From assembly GCF_031755915.1 (NCBI RefSeq), contig NC_083382.1, forward strand, positions 868,001 through 932,000: 64,000 bases of DNA, in the 5' to 3' direction. Below, in pieces: positions 12,891 to 24,624 of the stretch. The translations under genes were made by a program, and so were the position numbers. The number at the start of each line of letters is the position of its first letter. Position 1 is the stretch's first letter. A model generated the notes under the pieces. The model ran no database searches. It had not been told where the DNA came from and worked only from the letters and a program-made list of their open reading frames with translations. Source of the DNA: Ziziphus jujuba (lineage: Eukaryota; Streptophyta; Magnoliopsida; Rosales; Rhamnaceae).

Positions 12891-13725
12891 CATATTTGGG
12901 TTTGTTTTGTAGGATCTTCACCAACTTTTTTCTGTATTCGAAAGCGTTTTTATGTAATTTGGTGGGGTTGTTTTAAATAAATAGTTTTTGTATACTTCGT
13001 CACTATTTTTAGGTAGGAGGCAGAGGTAATACGGAATTCATTTTCATATTTTAAAAATTTGTTTGTTCTGTCTTTTTGACCAGATGAAATTTTTAACATA
13101 GTTTTTGCCAACCATGCACAGCTTAAATTATTGTGTTTTCTTGGAATCTCTCTCTGACTCCATTTCCACAGTAAGATTAGCATCCTGATTTCATGGGTTT
13201 TATTATGCGCTGAGTTTATGATTTAGTTATTGTTAACTACCAAATATGTTGAAAAATATATGTTTACATTGTTATACACTCAAGTGATCATATGGGGGGT
13301 TGGAGTAGAATCATCAACATAATTTGATACATTTTATAGTTTGAACGAAACGAATAGAATGTGCAGCGCATAATTTCCTGTATAAACGAGAGAATTAGAT
13401 CTTGGAATAACCAGGATCATACACTACGCATACATGGAAGACCAATGGAGGTGATCACTAAACACTATTGGCTCACAAGACAAGCTTAAGCGGCCCCAGC
13501 CAAATCCTGTTGAAAAATTATTCTCATTTCCCACTGTAGGACTGGCTTCAATATTCTTGAGTTGTTATCATTGCATCTGACCTGTTTTCCATTTGATAAT
13601 TATTTGACCTGATTTCCTTGAAAGTTTCTGTTTTTCCTTCGCTTAATTTGGTTAAGAGATGAAAACATTTCCTTTTGCTAAGATTTGTTCATACTTTTAC
13701 TTGCTGTTCCTGTTATGAATCCTAG
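11940..13725 (+). promoter_or_regulatory. TOL leader exon and 5' UTR intron
   Basis: The CT-rich stretch at about 12000-12160 looks like a plant 5' UTR. A donor at 12410/12411 (CCTCAG then GTACTG) and an acceptor at 13725/13726 (CCTAG then GATTAATCAG) suggest an intron of about 1.3 kb that ends 13 bases before the start codon. The intron carries a CT run followed by a TA run (12850-12890). The exon junction is inferred from splice motifs only. Confidence 0.5.
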
Positions 13726-13781
13726 GATTAATCAGAAGATGGCTGCTGAGCTTGTCAATTCTGCAACAAGCGAGAAACTAA
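12344..13781 (+). promoter_or_regulatory. Candidate overlapping upstream ORF in the TOL leader
   Basis: The leader holds an ATG at 12344 in a good context (AAAATGG). If the leader is spliced from 12410 to 13726, this frame codes for 40 residues beginning MEKLLHCLATFF. It runs past the main ATG at 13739 in another frame and stops at 13779-13781. Such an overlapping uORF would lower translation of the TOL protein. It depends on the inferred junction and transcription start. Confidence 0.35.
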
Positions 13782-16700
13782 ATGAAATTGATTGGACAAA
13801 AAATATTGAAATTTGCGAATTTGTTGCTCATGATCAAAGGTATAAACTATTGCTTATGATAAAAATATGTTGAAATATTCCAAAAAATATTGAAATTTGC
13901 GAATTTGTTGCTCATGATCAAAGGTATAAACTATTGCTCATGATAAAAATATATTGAAATATTCCAAAAGCTGAGTGTGAGTCTTTGAGATTATAGGTTG
14001 ATGTATTTGGAATGTGTTAGCTCTTATACAAAGCCTTTTTTATCTCACACTATTCTTTCCCTGCACTTTGTTCCAATGCAGATATGAAGTAGGAGCAATT
14101 GATTAGTGTGCAATATAAAATCATTTATATTGATTTTTCCAGATGTATGATGCTTTTTTATTTTTAAACATTCGACTTAGAAGAAACATTTGATTAATCT
14201 TTAGTATTAAACTATTGATTAAGATGAGAAAAGTTCTATTGTGGAAATAATAGAAGAACAAGACTAGTTTACATATAGACACACACAGGCAAATAGATGC
14301 ATGTATGCAATGCATGCCTTTACTTTTTTATGCATGTGGCATATTCTAAAATCTTATGTCACTTACTTTGTCCCATTACTACCCTGGCTGTCTAACAGTA
14401 TGATGCCTCGCATTCTTGCTTTAAAATTTTAGCTGAATTTGGCCATATTTGAGCTTCTTTCATATTTATTGTTGTTGGTCTTAGTAGATAGTCTCACCAT
14501 GTACTTGTCCTGTTAATATTTAGGCAAGCTAAAGATGTCATCAAAGCTATCAAAAAACGACTGGGTAGTAAACATGCAAATTCTCAGCTTTATGCAGTTA
14601 TGGTGAGTGTAATCGCTTGAACTTAAGATATGTACATCCTAATATGCATTTCAATTTAGGTTACGAGGAAAACAAAGAGTGAGGCATCATTTTATTGTTC
14701 TAATGAATTTTATATAATTTTTTTCCCATTGTTTAATTAATACGTGATCAAGTGCATTTATAACATGAGTATTGGTATGCCATTCTGCTGTTCTGTAGCT
14801 TGCTGGTTGCTATCAACCAACTCTCCATTTATTTATCTGAATGTGCAGTTGTTGGAGATGTTGATGAACAATATTGGAGAAAATATTCATAAGCAGGTGA
14901 TTGATACAGGGATTCTTCCTCTTCTTGTGAAGATAGTCAAGAAAAAGGTATAAACTGATTCCTTTACCTTTGCACATTATTCGCTGATTTTATATAAGTT
15001 GAATTTAATTTGCATTTTTTGGTTGCTTGCAGTCAGACTTGCCAGTACGAGAGCGGATATTTCTCCTTCTAGATGCCACACAGACATCTCTTGGTGGTGC
15101 TTCTGGAAAGTTCCCTCAGTATTATAATGCATATTATGACTTAGTGGTATGTTTAAATAAGCAATGTCCGTAGCATAAGGGAGGATTTAAATTACTGATT
15201 CATAATATATGTACTGGGTTAATATCACTGGCATATGAGGTTGGAAGGAAGAGTAGATTTTTAAGTGGGATATGTGAATAAGAAATTGTAGGGGTGGTGA
15301 AAAAAAATTATCTCTTCACAATCTGAAAGCATTTTGATGATTTGCATTATTAAACTTAATAGCTAGAAAGTTTTAATTAACTACAGAACTCATATTTATT
15401 AAAGGAAATACTTGAGTGCTTGCTAAATGAGAATGGGGAAGGCAGTCATGCTGTGTGATAAGTTGGAGGTTGACGGTTTTTTGAGTTTATATGGTAGGGT
15501 GATTTTGAGAAAATATTAAAGCTATTTATAATAGTAATCTGTTAACAATATTGCCCTGTGACTTGAAAGATGATTGTTCCAGCTCTTGTTCAGCTGCTTG
15601 GTATAAATTACTAGTGTAGCTTTTAATGATTGAAACAAATTTTTGTGCATTTTCTAGATGCAGTTTAAAACTCTGGGAAATGATCATATTTTGCTGTATT
15701 TCAAAATATCAATCTTATTTATTCAATTAACTACTGAAAGTTTTTACTATGTTATTCAGAGTGCAGGAGTACAGTTTCCTCAAAGGCCTCCTGCAGTGCC
15801 CTCAAATCGCCCTACTTCACAACCAAATCAGAACAACTTATCTAATGGGCATGGGGAAGTAGCATCATCTAGACATGACACTAAGCAAGTGGAGCCTCAG
15901 AATGTTCCTGAATCTAGGTAGCTTTCCATTAATCGTTTGGATGTTTTGGTTTATGTAGATATGCTTAATAACATAACATTTATAAACTTCTGTTGATTAA
16001 CTTGTAACATTTTTTCTTGATGTTGGCTTCATAATTGGGACCGCTGTGTCTTTTAGTGACCGTGTGATCAATTATTTTATTGAATCTCCTCATCCTCGTT
16101 TTCTTTCCATGAGGTCTCTCTTTCACTCTTTCGACTGGGGTAAACTTTTGAGTCTCCTTACTGTTTTTTTGTTTCATGTAACCTTATCCATGTAACAAAA
16201 TGTATGAACTATTAGGAAAATAGTATAAGCACATATTTCTGTACTAGGAAAATGGATGTATGCTGTTGATAATGCCTGAAAGTTTCATTCTCACCTTCCA
16301 AAATAATTTTCAATTTGATCTTTCTATTATACGAGATTTGGCTCCAGAGGTGGGGAGTGGTTTGTTGTGGTGGTGTTGATTTGATTTTACTCTATAGTTT
16401 TCCTTTTAATTTCAAATGTCGCTGTAAAGTTTTGTTTTGTTTTTGAATTTGTTTGCTGGGCCATAGAAGGTGTAAGTCTGTGAAAAAATATTTATCCGTC
16501 TTAATGTATTTTCATGCAGTATCATTCAAAAGGCTAGCAATGCCTTGGAGGTTTTAAAAGAAGTCCTTGATGCTGTCAGCAGTCAGAATCCAGAGGTATG
16601 TTGTCAAACTCTTATTCTGAATTCTAAGTTTTGCCAAGCAAGAAGTTAAGTTGCATAACTATCTTTCATTGTATGGATTATACAAGAGGATTTGTACTTG

Positions 16701-17854
16701 GCACACTGGGTCAAGTAAGGCATTTTTAACCAGTCTGAAATTCTTGTCGCTGTCAATTGAGATGTAAACATTGAAAATGGCCTCTTGTTAATAGTTATAC
16801 TTAAATGATCCAAGGTTTAATTCATATGTCAACACTAAAGCTAAAGCCCACAAATTTGAAAAAGACATGCCTCCAACTGAAATGAGTCAATGGTTTTATG
16901 ATAGGTCTTGGTCTCATTTTACTTTGCTTGATTTGTTTGCTGAAATTCACTTATATTCTGTGTTGTCATCTGTAATGATGGAATTGTTCCGTCAGGGAGC
17001 TAGGGATGAGTTTACACTTGATCTTGTGGAACAATGTTCATTTCAAAAGCAAAGGGTGATGCATCTAGTGATGACATCTCGGTAAGGCTGCTTTTGGGGT
17101 GACTACAATTTTGTTGCCTTTCTTCCACTTTTCCCCCCACCTCCCTCCCCATTTGATTCTGAGTATTGCCTATGGACTTAAATTCCATTGATTCTTTTTC
17201 AACAAATCTTTAATTTTTCCAGGGATGAGAAGGTGGTTTCTCAAGCTATTGAACTAAATGAGCAGCTACAGAAAGTTCTTGCCAGACACGATGCCCTTCT
17301 TTCAGCCAGGTCTACATCAATTGCTAATCATTTTAACGAGGAAGAAACAGAGGAGGAAGAGGAGGCTGAACAGCTTTTCCGAAGGTATGTTTGTTTACAA
17401 CGGGGCAGTGCCTGTTCTAGAAAATTGGATTGTTTGTCGAGTCTTCTGTGGGATTTTAGAATCACTTAATTCCCTGAAGTTGCTTCCTATTTTCCTGATT
17501 TAAATCACTGTCTTAACTTCAAAACATGACAGGTTACGGAAAGGAAAAGCGTGTGCAAGGCCTGAAGATGAAGAGCACTCAGCTGAGCGGCCTCACTTGG
17601 GCTTGCTTGCATCATCCCTCTCTGGAGAAAGACTGAACCGTCCGCTTATACGACCTCTGAGTTTGGAGCCATCAGGTGAAATGAATGGACATTCTCCGCC
17701 GGTTGCAATTCCACCCCCGCCTGCAAAACATGTTGAGAGGGAGAGATACTTTCAGGAAAACAAGGATGGTGTGTCTGGCCACATGAGGGGTCTGTCATTG
17801 CACAGCCGCAATGCTAGTAGCTCTCACAGCGAAAGCATAGATTCCAGTGACTGA
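13739..17854 (+). CDS. TOL5: TOM1-like ESCRT adaptor (VHS and GAT domains), TOL5-like
   Basis: There are nine coding exons: 13739-13839, 14524-14602, 14849-14947, 15033-15146, 15760-15917, 16520-16595, 16996-17081, 17223-17384 and 17533-17854. Phases agree and give 398 residues. The VHS domain fills about residues 1-136, starting [19 protein letters not shown] and including [36 protein letters not shown] and [17 protein letters not shown] domain follows at about 184-270 ([40 protein letters not shown]), then an acidic stretch and a Pro/Ser-rich tail ending [11 protein letters not shown] proteins bind ubiquitinated plasma-membrane cargo such as PIN2 early in the plant ESCRT pathway. The start and VHS sequence match remembered Arabidopsis TOL5 (At5g63640) better than other TOLs. 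An 84-bp duplication repeats the first donor site. Confidence 0.9.
13801..13968 (+). repeat. 84-bp tandem duplication across a splice donor
   Basis: Bases from about 13801 recur 84 bp later from about 13885 with only a few changes. The unit includes the end of TOL exon 1, its donor (AAAG then GTATAA at 13840) and the start of the intron. A second identical donor therefore lies at 13924. Confidence 0.95.
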
Positions 17855-18640
17855 CGGCAGGCTGGCTGAATGTGGCTCTCTTCTAGAGGAGAAGACCACT
17901 AAGGCCTCAGCCCATGTCCACAAAAAGCGTCCAACATAAAAATGTTATGTTAAATATGTGGTACTTCTATATTTCTTTTGTGCTTGAAGGTGGTCTTTTT
18001 GTTTTTTTGTTTTTATTTTTATTTTTTTAATTTAATTTTCTTAATGTAAAGGAACATGATACCTCATTGTAGAGGTCAAGATAGGAACAAGTAGCTTCAA
18101 ATTCATCAGAGCTTTCCTTTGTTTTTTTGTTAGGTTGAACATTGTATGAAAACCAATAACTGAATCTAGGACCTTAAACCAGATACAATATTTTTCTTAT
18201 CTTTTAGGTGAATACAAAGTGACTTTTATTAACTTACTCTGCATCTAAACCAGTATCATTTAACATAATTTTTTTTTTTTTTTTTTTGGGGGGGTCAAAA
18301 ACAAGTATTATTTTGTTAAATTAATTGATATTTTTAGGACAGGAGTTGGACTGAAATAAGAGCAAAGCTCAAAACATGTGGGAGGATGAGGAATTATCCT
18401 TTGTGTGATTTGTTTTTTATCATCTTCACCGCGCTTACCAACATCATTCCGTGATCCTTACGGTAGAAGTTTGACAAGTTGCATCATGCGCGTGGAAGAA
18501 TATTAATCCTCTTGGCTTTTGAAAAGTCCGAAGCTTGACTCTATGATTTTGAGAATGGTCAGTTTCTTCTTCTCCTGGTTAGCCTCTTGTTTAAATCATA
18601 GCCATATACCCATATGTACTGGATCTGTATTTTTCTCTGT
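17855..18640. other. TOL 3' UTR and UGT upstream region
   Basis: The first part is likely the TOL 3' UTR. A T-rich run ending in seven G lies at 18270-18294. The segment from about 18350 to 18640 should contain the promoter and leader of the glycosyltransferase. No clear TATA box was chosen. Confidence 0.45.
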
Positions 18641-18662
18641 AAAAAAAAAAAAAAAAAAAAAA
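18641..18662 (+). repeat. 22-base poly-A tract just before the UGT start codon
   Basis: An uninterrupted run of 22 A ends ten bases before the ATG at 18673. It lies in the presumed 5' UTR. Confidence 0.9.
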
Positions 18663-18672
18663 GGAAGCCAAA

Positions 18673-20103
18673 ATGAAGGAAAGCATAGTATTATACCCTG
18701 CTCCTGTTTTCCACCACATGGTCTCCATGGTGGAATTGGGAAAGCTAATCTTGCGACACCACCATGACTTGTCAATAACAATCTTGGTCCCAACTGGGGC
18801 GTTGGACGCAGCAGCAACATCTTCATACATCCACCAACTCTCCCAAACCGATCTTCCAATATCCTTTTTCACCCTCCGATCCATCCAATTTCCTCAATCC
18901 CTTCCCCAAAACCGATCAGCTGCCGCGTTCCAATCCATCCAGCTCAATGCTGAGGCTGTGGTTGATGCCCTCGGAACCATTTCTGCCACCTCAAAAGTCC
19001 TTGCTCTCATAACCTCGGCAGTCCATTCCTCCTACCACCCTCACATCCCAACTTATTATTACTTTTCATCTTGTGCTTCTACTCTTGCCTTCTTCCTCCA
19101 TCTGCCTACCATCCATAACCAGACGAGTAAGAGCTTCAAGGACCTCAACGACACCGTCTTCCATCTTCCTGGACTGCCACCTATCAAGGCATCGGACATG
19201 CCCGATCCTGTTCTTGATCGAAATCAGCCTCCCTACCATTACTTTATTCACTATGCTTCTTGCCTTCCCAATTCAAAGGGATTCATAGTAAACACTTTTG
19301 AAGCGCTTGAGTCGCAAGCAATCAAGGCTATAACCGATGGTACTTGTGTTCTGGATGGTGGGACTCCTCCAATATATCATATCGGGCCATTGATCACCGA
19401 TTCCAAAGTTAGAGCTATCGGGTATGAAGATTTGTCGACCGAGTGTTCGACATGGTTGGATGCTCAGCCTAGTCAAAGTGTTGTGTTCTTGTGCTTTGGA
19501 AGTAAGGGTGTGTTGTCTGAAGTGCAATTGAAGGAGTTGGCTATGGGATTGGAGAGGAGCAGCCATAGATTCTTGTGGGTGGTGAGGAATCCGAAGAATT
19601 TAGAAATGATACCTGACTTGGAAGTGTTACTGCCAAAGGGGTTCTTGGAGAGAACCAAAGATAGAGGTTTGGTGGTGAAGTCGTGGGCTCCACAGTCTGC
19701 TATTCTGAGCCATGAATCGGTAGGCGGGTTCGTGACTCACTGCGGGTGGAACTCAGTGGTGGAAGCGGTGAGTTATGGTGTGCCAATGGTAGCGTGGCCT
19801 TTGTATGCTGAGCAGAAGATGAATAGCGTGGTCTTGGTGGAGGAAATGCGGCTGGCAATAGCACTTGAGAAGGTGGCAGAATCATCATCATCATTATCTT
19901 CTTCTTCTTCTTCTACAAAAGAAGAGATGGTGAGTGCAGAAGAGTTGAAAAAAAAGGTGAGAGAATTGATGGGACAGGAGGGACAAGGTCTTAGAGAAAG
20001 GAGTTTGGCAATGAAATCTATGGCTATGGCGGCTTGGTCAATGGATGGTTCATCCTTGTCTTCCTTATCAAAGATGGTAGCTTCATGGAAACAAGGACAT
20101 TGA
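18673..20103 (+). CDS. Family 1 UDP-glycosyltransferase, UGT88-like, intronless
   Basis: A single ORF of 476 residues, the usual size for plant UGTs. The N-terminus (YPAPVFHHMVSMVELGK) matches the UGT88 pattern and keeps the catalytic His, probably His15. The PSPG box at about 338-381 runs from WAPQSAILSHESVGG through THCGWNSVVEAV to PLYAEQ, and its final Gln fits UDP-glucose use. The family usually has an Asp in an IID-x-F motif at about residue 115 that pairs with the catalytic His. Here the segment reads LALITSAVHSS, with no Asp and a gap of about four residues. A Ser-rich insert lies at about 402-416. UGT88 enzymes commonly glucosylate flavonoids, chalcones or dihydrochalcones in the cytosol. 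The acceptor here is unknown and activity is not assured. The start was chosen for alignment with the family. Confidence 0.92.
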   Translation: MKESIVLYPAPVFHHMVSMVELGKLILRHHHDLSITILVPTGALDAAATSSYIHQLSQTDLPISFFTLRSIQFPQSLPQNRSAAAFQSIQLNAEAVVDALGTISATSKVLALITSAVHSSYHPHIPTYYYFSSCASTLAFFLHLPTIHNQTSKSFKDLNDTVFHLPGLPPIKASDMPDPVLDRNQPPYHYFIHYASCLPNSKGFIVNTFEALESQAIKAITDGTCVLDGGTPPIYHIGPLITDSKVRAIGYEDLSTECSTWLDAQPSQSVVFLCFGSKGVLSEVQLKELAMGLERSSHRFLWVVRNPKNLEMIPDLEVLLPKGFLERTKDRGLVVKSWAPQSAILSHESVGGFVTHCGWNSVVEAVSYGVPMVAWPLYAEQKMNSVVLVEEMRLAIALEKVAESSSSLSSSSSSTKEEMVSAEELKKKVRELMGQEGQGLRERSLAMKSMAMAAWSMDGSSLSSLSKMVASWKQGH

Positions 20104-21149
20104 TTCTTATCACTGTAATAATTCCCTGGTTGAATTTTTTGTCTGTTGGAAGTTGGAACTTTTGTGGATATAAAGCTTTATTTTTATTTTACATTATTTT
20201 ACTGAAATAAAGCTTTAAATTGGGTTGGTTTGATTTTAGGTTTTCTCTTTAATGATTCTTGAAATAACATTAACCAATTCAAGTCATAAAGAAAAAAGTT
20301 CATTTGGGTCATACGCTATTAAATGGTTCGACTTTATCTGAAGTATATACATATATACATACATTCAAGTGCAATGCACCAAATATACCATACATATACA
20401 TATACATGCAAACAAGCCCTCAAAATCTTTCATAAAAAGTTATTTAGAACGATTCCATAAATATATATATAGTAGTTAGAGTTTCTATTTATACACTTAT
20501 CTACGTTTTACCAAAAAAAGATAAAAATAAAAAAATAAATAAAAAGGTTAGGGGGTTGAAATAGTATGTGAAATGTTGGATTCTTTGGTTGGTAAGAATA
20601 GAGCATCAAGTTGACAGGTTGTATTAAATACGTGGTAAAAAAATTGTAGGAGATTCACAAAACTTGGGGAGCAGAAGGTTATTGACCCCTCCAGAAAGCC
20701 CGTGTAATAAATTAATTATCCACTTCATCATCCATATATGTAGATTAATATTACCAAGGACATGAAAAAGAAATTTTGAAAGAAAAAATTGTTAGATACA
20801 TATTTGACTAAAATACAAACACACTTTTGGTGAATGATTAAAACACAAACACCTTGCAAGAAGGATGAAAGATAAGCAGTAGAATGGGCGCGGTGCTGGT
20901 CCCCACATGGTTGTATTAGTATTGGACCTCCAAAAATCCAAGGGTGGCAAAAAAGGAAAGACTTTGACTCTGACAAAATCCAGAGAGAGTGAATCACACA
21001 AACAGCAAAGCTGCACATCCCAAGGAGTTGGTTTTGGTATTGAGTGGGAACTTGGATTGGGCTGAGGCTGAGGCTGAGGCTTGGGAGGGGTTTAGTTTTG
21101 GAGTGCACGCACGCACATCAAACGCGTCATGATGAAACCGTTGCTATAA
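20104..21149. other. Intergenic region after the UGT
   Basis: AT-rich sequence with TATACA/TACATA repeats at 20345-20410 and a GAGGCT triplet repeat near 21062-21080. The UGT 3' UTR and the distal promoter of the ABCD1 gene should lie here. No coding sequence was recognised. Confidence 0.5.
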
Positions 21150-24100
21150 CAAGCGACTTCTATTTCTTATTTTTCTTTCTTCCTCCAACAATTCCCATAC
21201 CTCTACATACACTGTCTATTTCTGCCAAATTTTCTTTGCCTATCATTTATTGCGTCAGGTTTTGCAATCACCTCTAGCTTCTTTGGCTTATTTCCGACTG
21301 GGATTGGATTGTAATTGGGATTTTGGATTTTGGATTTTCTTTTCGGAAAAAAAGCTTTTTTGCTTTATCCCTTATGCTCTCGTCGTCACTAACGTATTTT
21401 CTTCTATCTCTCTCGTTCCAATATTCGATAGTCAAAACTGATTCGACGCTGCAAAAACAAGACGGAATCTAGGGCTCATTCTTCTTCTTTTGCTCTGGAA
21501 TTCTTCAGTTCTAGGTACCACTTTCTTTTTGCTTTTTTGTTTTGCGGTGATGGGTTTTGATGATTGTGATTCAATTCAGTGGTAAAATAGAGAGGAGCTA
21601 GAAAAGCAGCGATTTTTTTATTATTAGTTGCGCGGTATCTGTGAATTGTACTAGCTTTCTTTCTTTCTCTCATTCGTTGTGAATTCTGATTGTGTGTTTG
21701 GATGTTTATGTCATAAAGATGCCAACTTTTTGGGTTGTATAATAGTGAAGCGCCAATTATATGTCAAAAAATCTCTCTTTTTATCTGGAAATTTGTGCCT
21801 CATACTGTAGATGTGGTTTGAATTCCATTAATTTTTGATGCTGTTACTGATTGTACGCTCCTGGAAAAATGTGTAAGGGGATTAAAGGACAAAACTTCTT
21901 CCTTCTTTTTTCTTTTAATAATGGAAAGGTTTCATGGTGAAATTTTGATGCTGAATGAATGCTACTTTTTAAAATTTCATAAAACATCATAATCTAATGC
22001 ATTCTATCATGAAATTGACTGGTTGGGTACAGTTTATGAATGGTTCTGTATTGCATTACGCACCCATCTCATTTTTGGTTAGTCGGGAAGTTCACTCTCA
22101 TAAATGACAAGAGTTTGGTAGATGTTCCAAAAGAGTGGGTAGCTAAAATGTCGAGGTAACCCAATGTAGCGCACGAAGAGTTGCCAAGTTGTAAACTTTC
22201 TGTTAACATCTTTAATGAATGCTGTTAAAGATAAAGACAATTTTTATTTTTCTTATAGGAATTTTTGAATAAACGGCTGAACAGCGTGGCACTAGAAAAT
22301 TAAAAGAAGACAAAAAATGAAGTTTTAAGAGTTTGAGTGGGAAAATGTAGACGATCACATTTGTAGTAACATTGGTGAAAAGTGTTGTGAGTGAAGCATG
22401 AGGGAAAAGAGGAGGAAAGTTGCAACTAAATGTCTCATTCTATCTTAAGTTTTAAGTTACTGCCTGATTGCAATACAAAAAACTTATTCTCATTTGTTGG
22501 CATATAAAGGTACTTTGACGTTTATACACAGAATATCAAGTTGGACATGTTTATTTCAGACAAGCCAATACTTGAAAAAAAGCAACTATCTGTAATTTTT
22601 AAAAGTAAGGTAGCGATTTGAAAACTGAATTCAAATGAGGCATAAAGTTGAAAGTTATTGCTTGGTGCTATTGGGTGTTCTTCAAATAGGAAACCTGTAC
22701 TGTATATGCTCTGAAACATGATGATAGTTGTAGTCCTTTTGCCATCTTCATACAGTTTTGAAACAATGAAGAGCTATTTAGTTAGGGCAAGGGGTCTTAA
22801 GTAATCCTGGCTGGTTAATATACCTAGGTGTTCTTGTGTTCAATTTAGCAGCGATACACATACTTTCTTTGCTTGTTTTCAGTTTTCACCACGTATTTTT
22901 TACTATCAACTCTTTTCTATTTCTATCAATCCTTGTAGCTTGAAAACAAATTGGTAGGTAATGAAATCTAAATATGTTTATTGTGTCATTTGTAAGTCTG
23001 TGGGGTTGTTGCATTTTGTCTCTGTATATTGTCAACTCTCTTAAATAATTTTGCAGAAATGTTTGCATGATCAATGCCAAGTACTGTTCTTGTGAATGAA
23101 CAAATATGCCATGGAACATTGATCATTAGTTAGAATCTTCAGTTTCCTAAAACTATGTTTTCTTGTGGAATGATGCATAATGGAGTGTGGTTGACAATAT
23201 TGTCAATTGGAAGGTGTTTTGTACTTTGAGAGCTGCAGTTATGATGTTGCTGTCATTTAATGTCTTCTATGTGTAAAGTTCCTCACACCTTTTATATTGT
23301 CTGCAATTTTGGATCTTTCCATGTTATATTGTCTCTGTAGACTATGTAAAGTATTGCTTGTTGGGGAGCTCTATTCTTGTTCTTTTCATGTAGCTTATGC
23401 GTTGCCTAGTTGGTTCACATGGCAGTTTCTGAATGCCATGGGCCAAAAGTTTGGTATGGTTGATTAGCTCAGAAGGCACAGTATGTTACAGATTGGTGTG
23501 TTCAAGTATAATAAGGAAGTAGCTCTCTTATTGCATTATTTTTTGTAAGATAGGTTTGCTTTTCTCTTTCAAGTTGGTTGCCAAGCTTGTTATAATGTCA
23601 CAGGGTGGCTTTGTTAGACATTGCAGCAAAGGGTTGGGTGATTACTTACATGTTGTGTGGTGCATATGGAGGGATTGGAACTCTAGAACTCAACAATGGG
23701 AATTTATTTGGGTTTTCTTTGGGTGTAATGTCTGATTACCAGTGGAGGAACAGTTGTGTGTTAGATTCTATATTTCTTTTTGGTGTTTATACTTATATTA
23801 TAATATAAAAAGATTGCAGCTTTTTCTTAATAAAATACATATGTTTGATATAATTTTATACTCTCATTATCAAGAACCAAACAACCAAAGAACCAATTAA
23901 AGAACTTTGTCCCCCGGAAATTTCAATAGATTTTTGCTATTCAGTTTTATTGTCTGGCTATTAGCTTATCTTTCCTTTAATCTCTCTCTCTCTCTCTCTC
24001 TTTGTATTTTTTTGTTTCCTTTTATTTTATTTTATTTTTTATTTTTTTTGTTTTTGGTAGTTGGCGGGGTTTTATGTATTATGGTACAATGTAAGGCAGG

Positions 24101-24448
24101 AGTCAGGACCCAAGGAAAGGAAAGTAAAGATGAATCTTAAAATGTTTTAGCAGTTGAAAGATTGAGTAAAATACTTGATTTCATCTTGGTTTTCATTATG
24201 GGTTACCTATGACCTGCTTGGGATGTATATTTGTGCTCTATAAAGTTGGAACTTGATAATTCTAATATCTATACTAATAGTTCCTTTATCGATCTTTAAT
24301 TTTTGTTGCTATGCTGCTGATGTCAGTATTTGGCAATCACCTACTTCAAGCTAAGATATTGTAATTCTCATTATTTATGCAGGGGGTTTATCATTTTGTG
24401 AATGATAAGTTAAGAGCAGCCATCCATTTTCTAACTTCTTGTTGGTAG
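21150..24448 (+). promoter_or_regulatory. ABCD1 leader: 5' UTR exon and long leader intron
   Basis: A pyrimidine-rich segment from about 21150 ends at a good donor at 21514/21515 (TTCTAG then GTACCA). The next plausible acceptor is TTGGTAG at 24448, 20 bases before the start codon. This implies a leader intron of about 2.9 kb that is T-rich, as intron sequence usually is, with no convincing ORF. The transcription start and junction are inferred. Confidence 0.45.
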
Positions 24449-24468
24449 GGAAGGGTTAATTGTCCATC

Positions 24469-24592
24469 ATGCCTTCTCTGCAACTTTTGCAATTAACGGA
24501 ACATGGTCGAAGCTTTGTTGCTTCAAGGAGGTAGGAACATGCGTTCTTTAACTGTTCATGTACTTGCTTTTGTTTCTGTCTTCATTTGGATT

Positions 24593-24624
<32 letters not shown>

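Noticed and set aside
12696..12980. Coding exon in the TOL leader intron
   Set aside because: The frame is made of CT and TA microsatellite codons and has no similarity to known proteins.
23455..23515. tRNA-like sequence (TTAGCTCAGAAGG ... GTGTTCAAGT)
   Set aside because: It has weak A- and B-box resemblance, but no acceptor or anticodon stem could be formed by eye.
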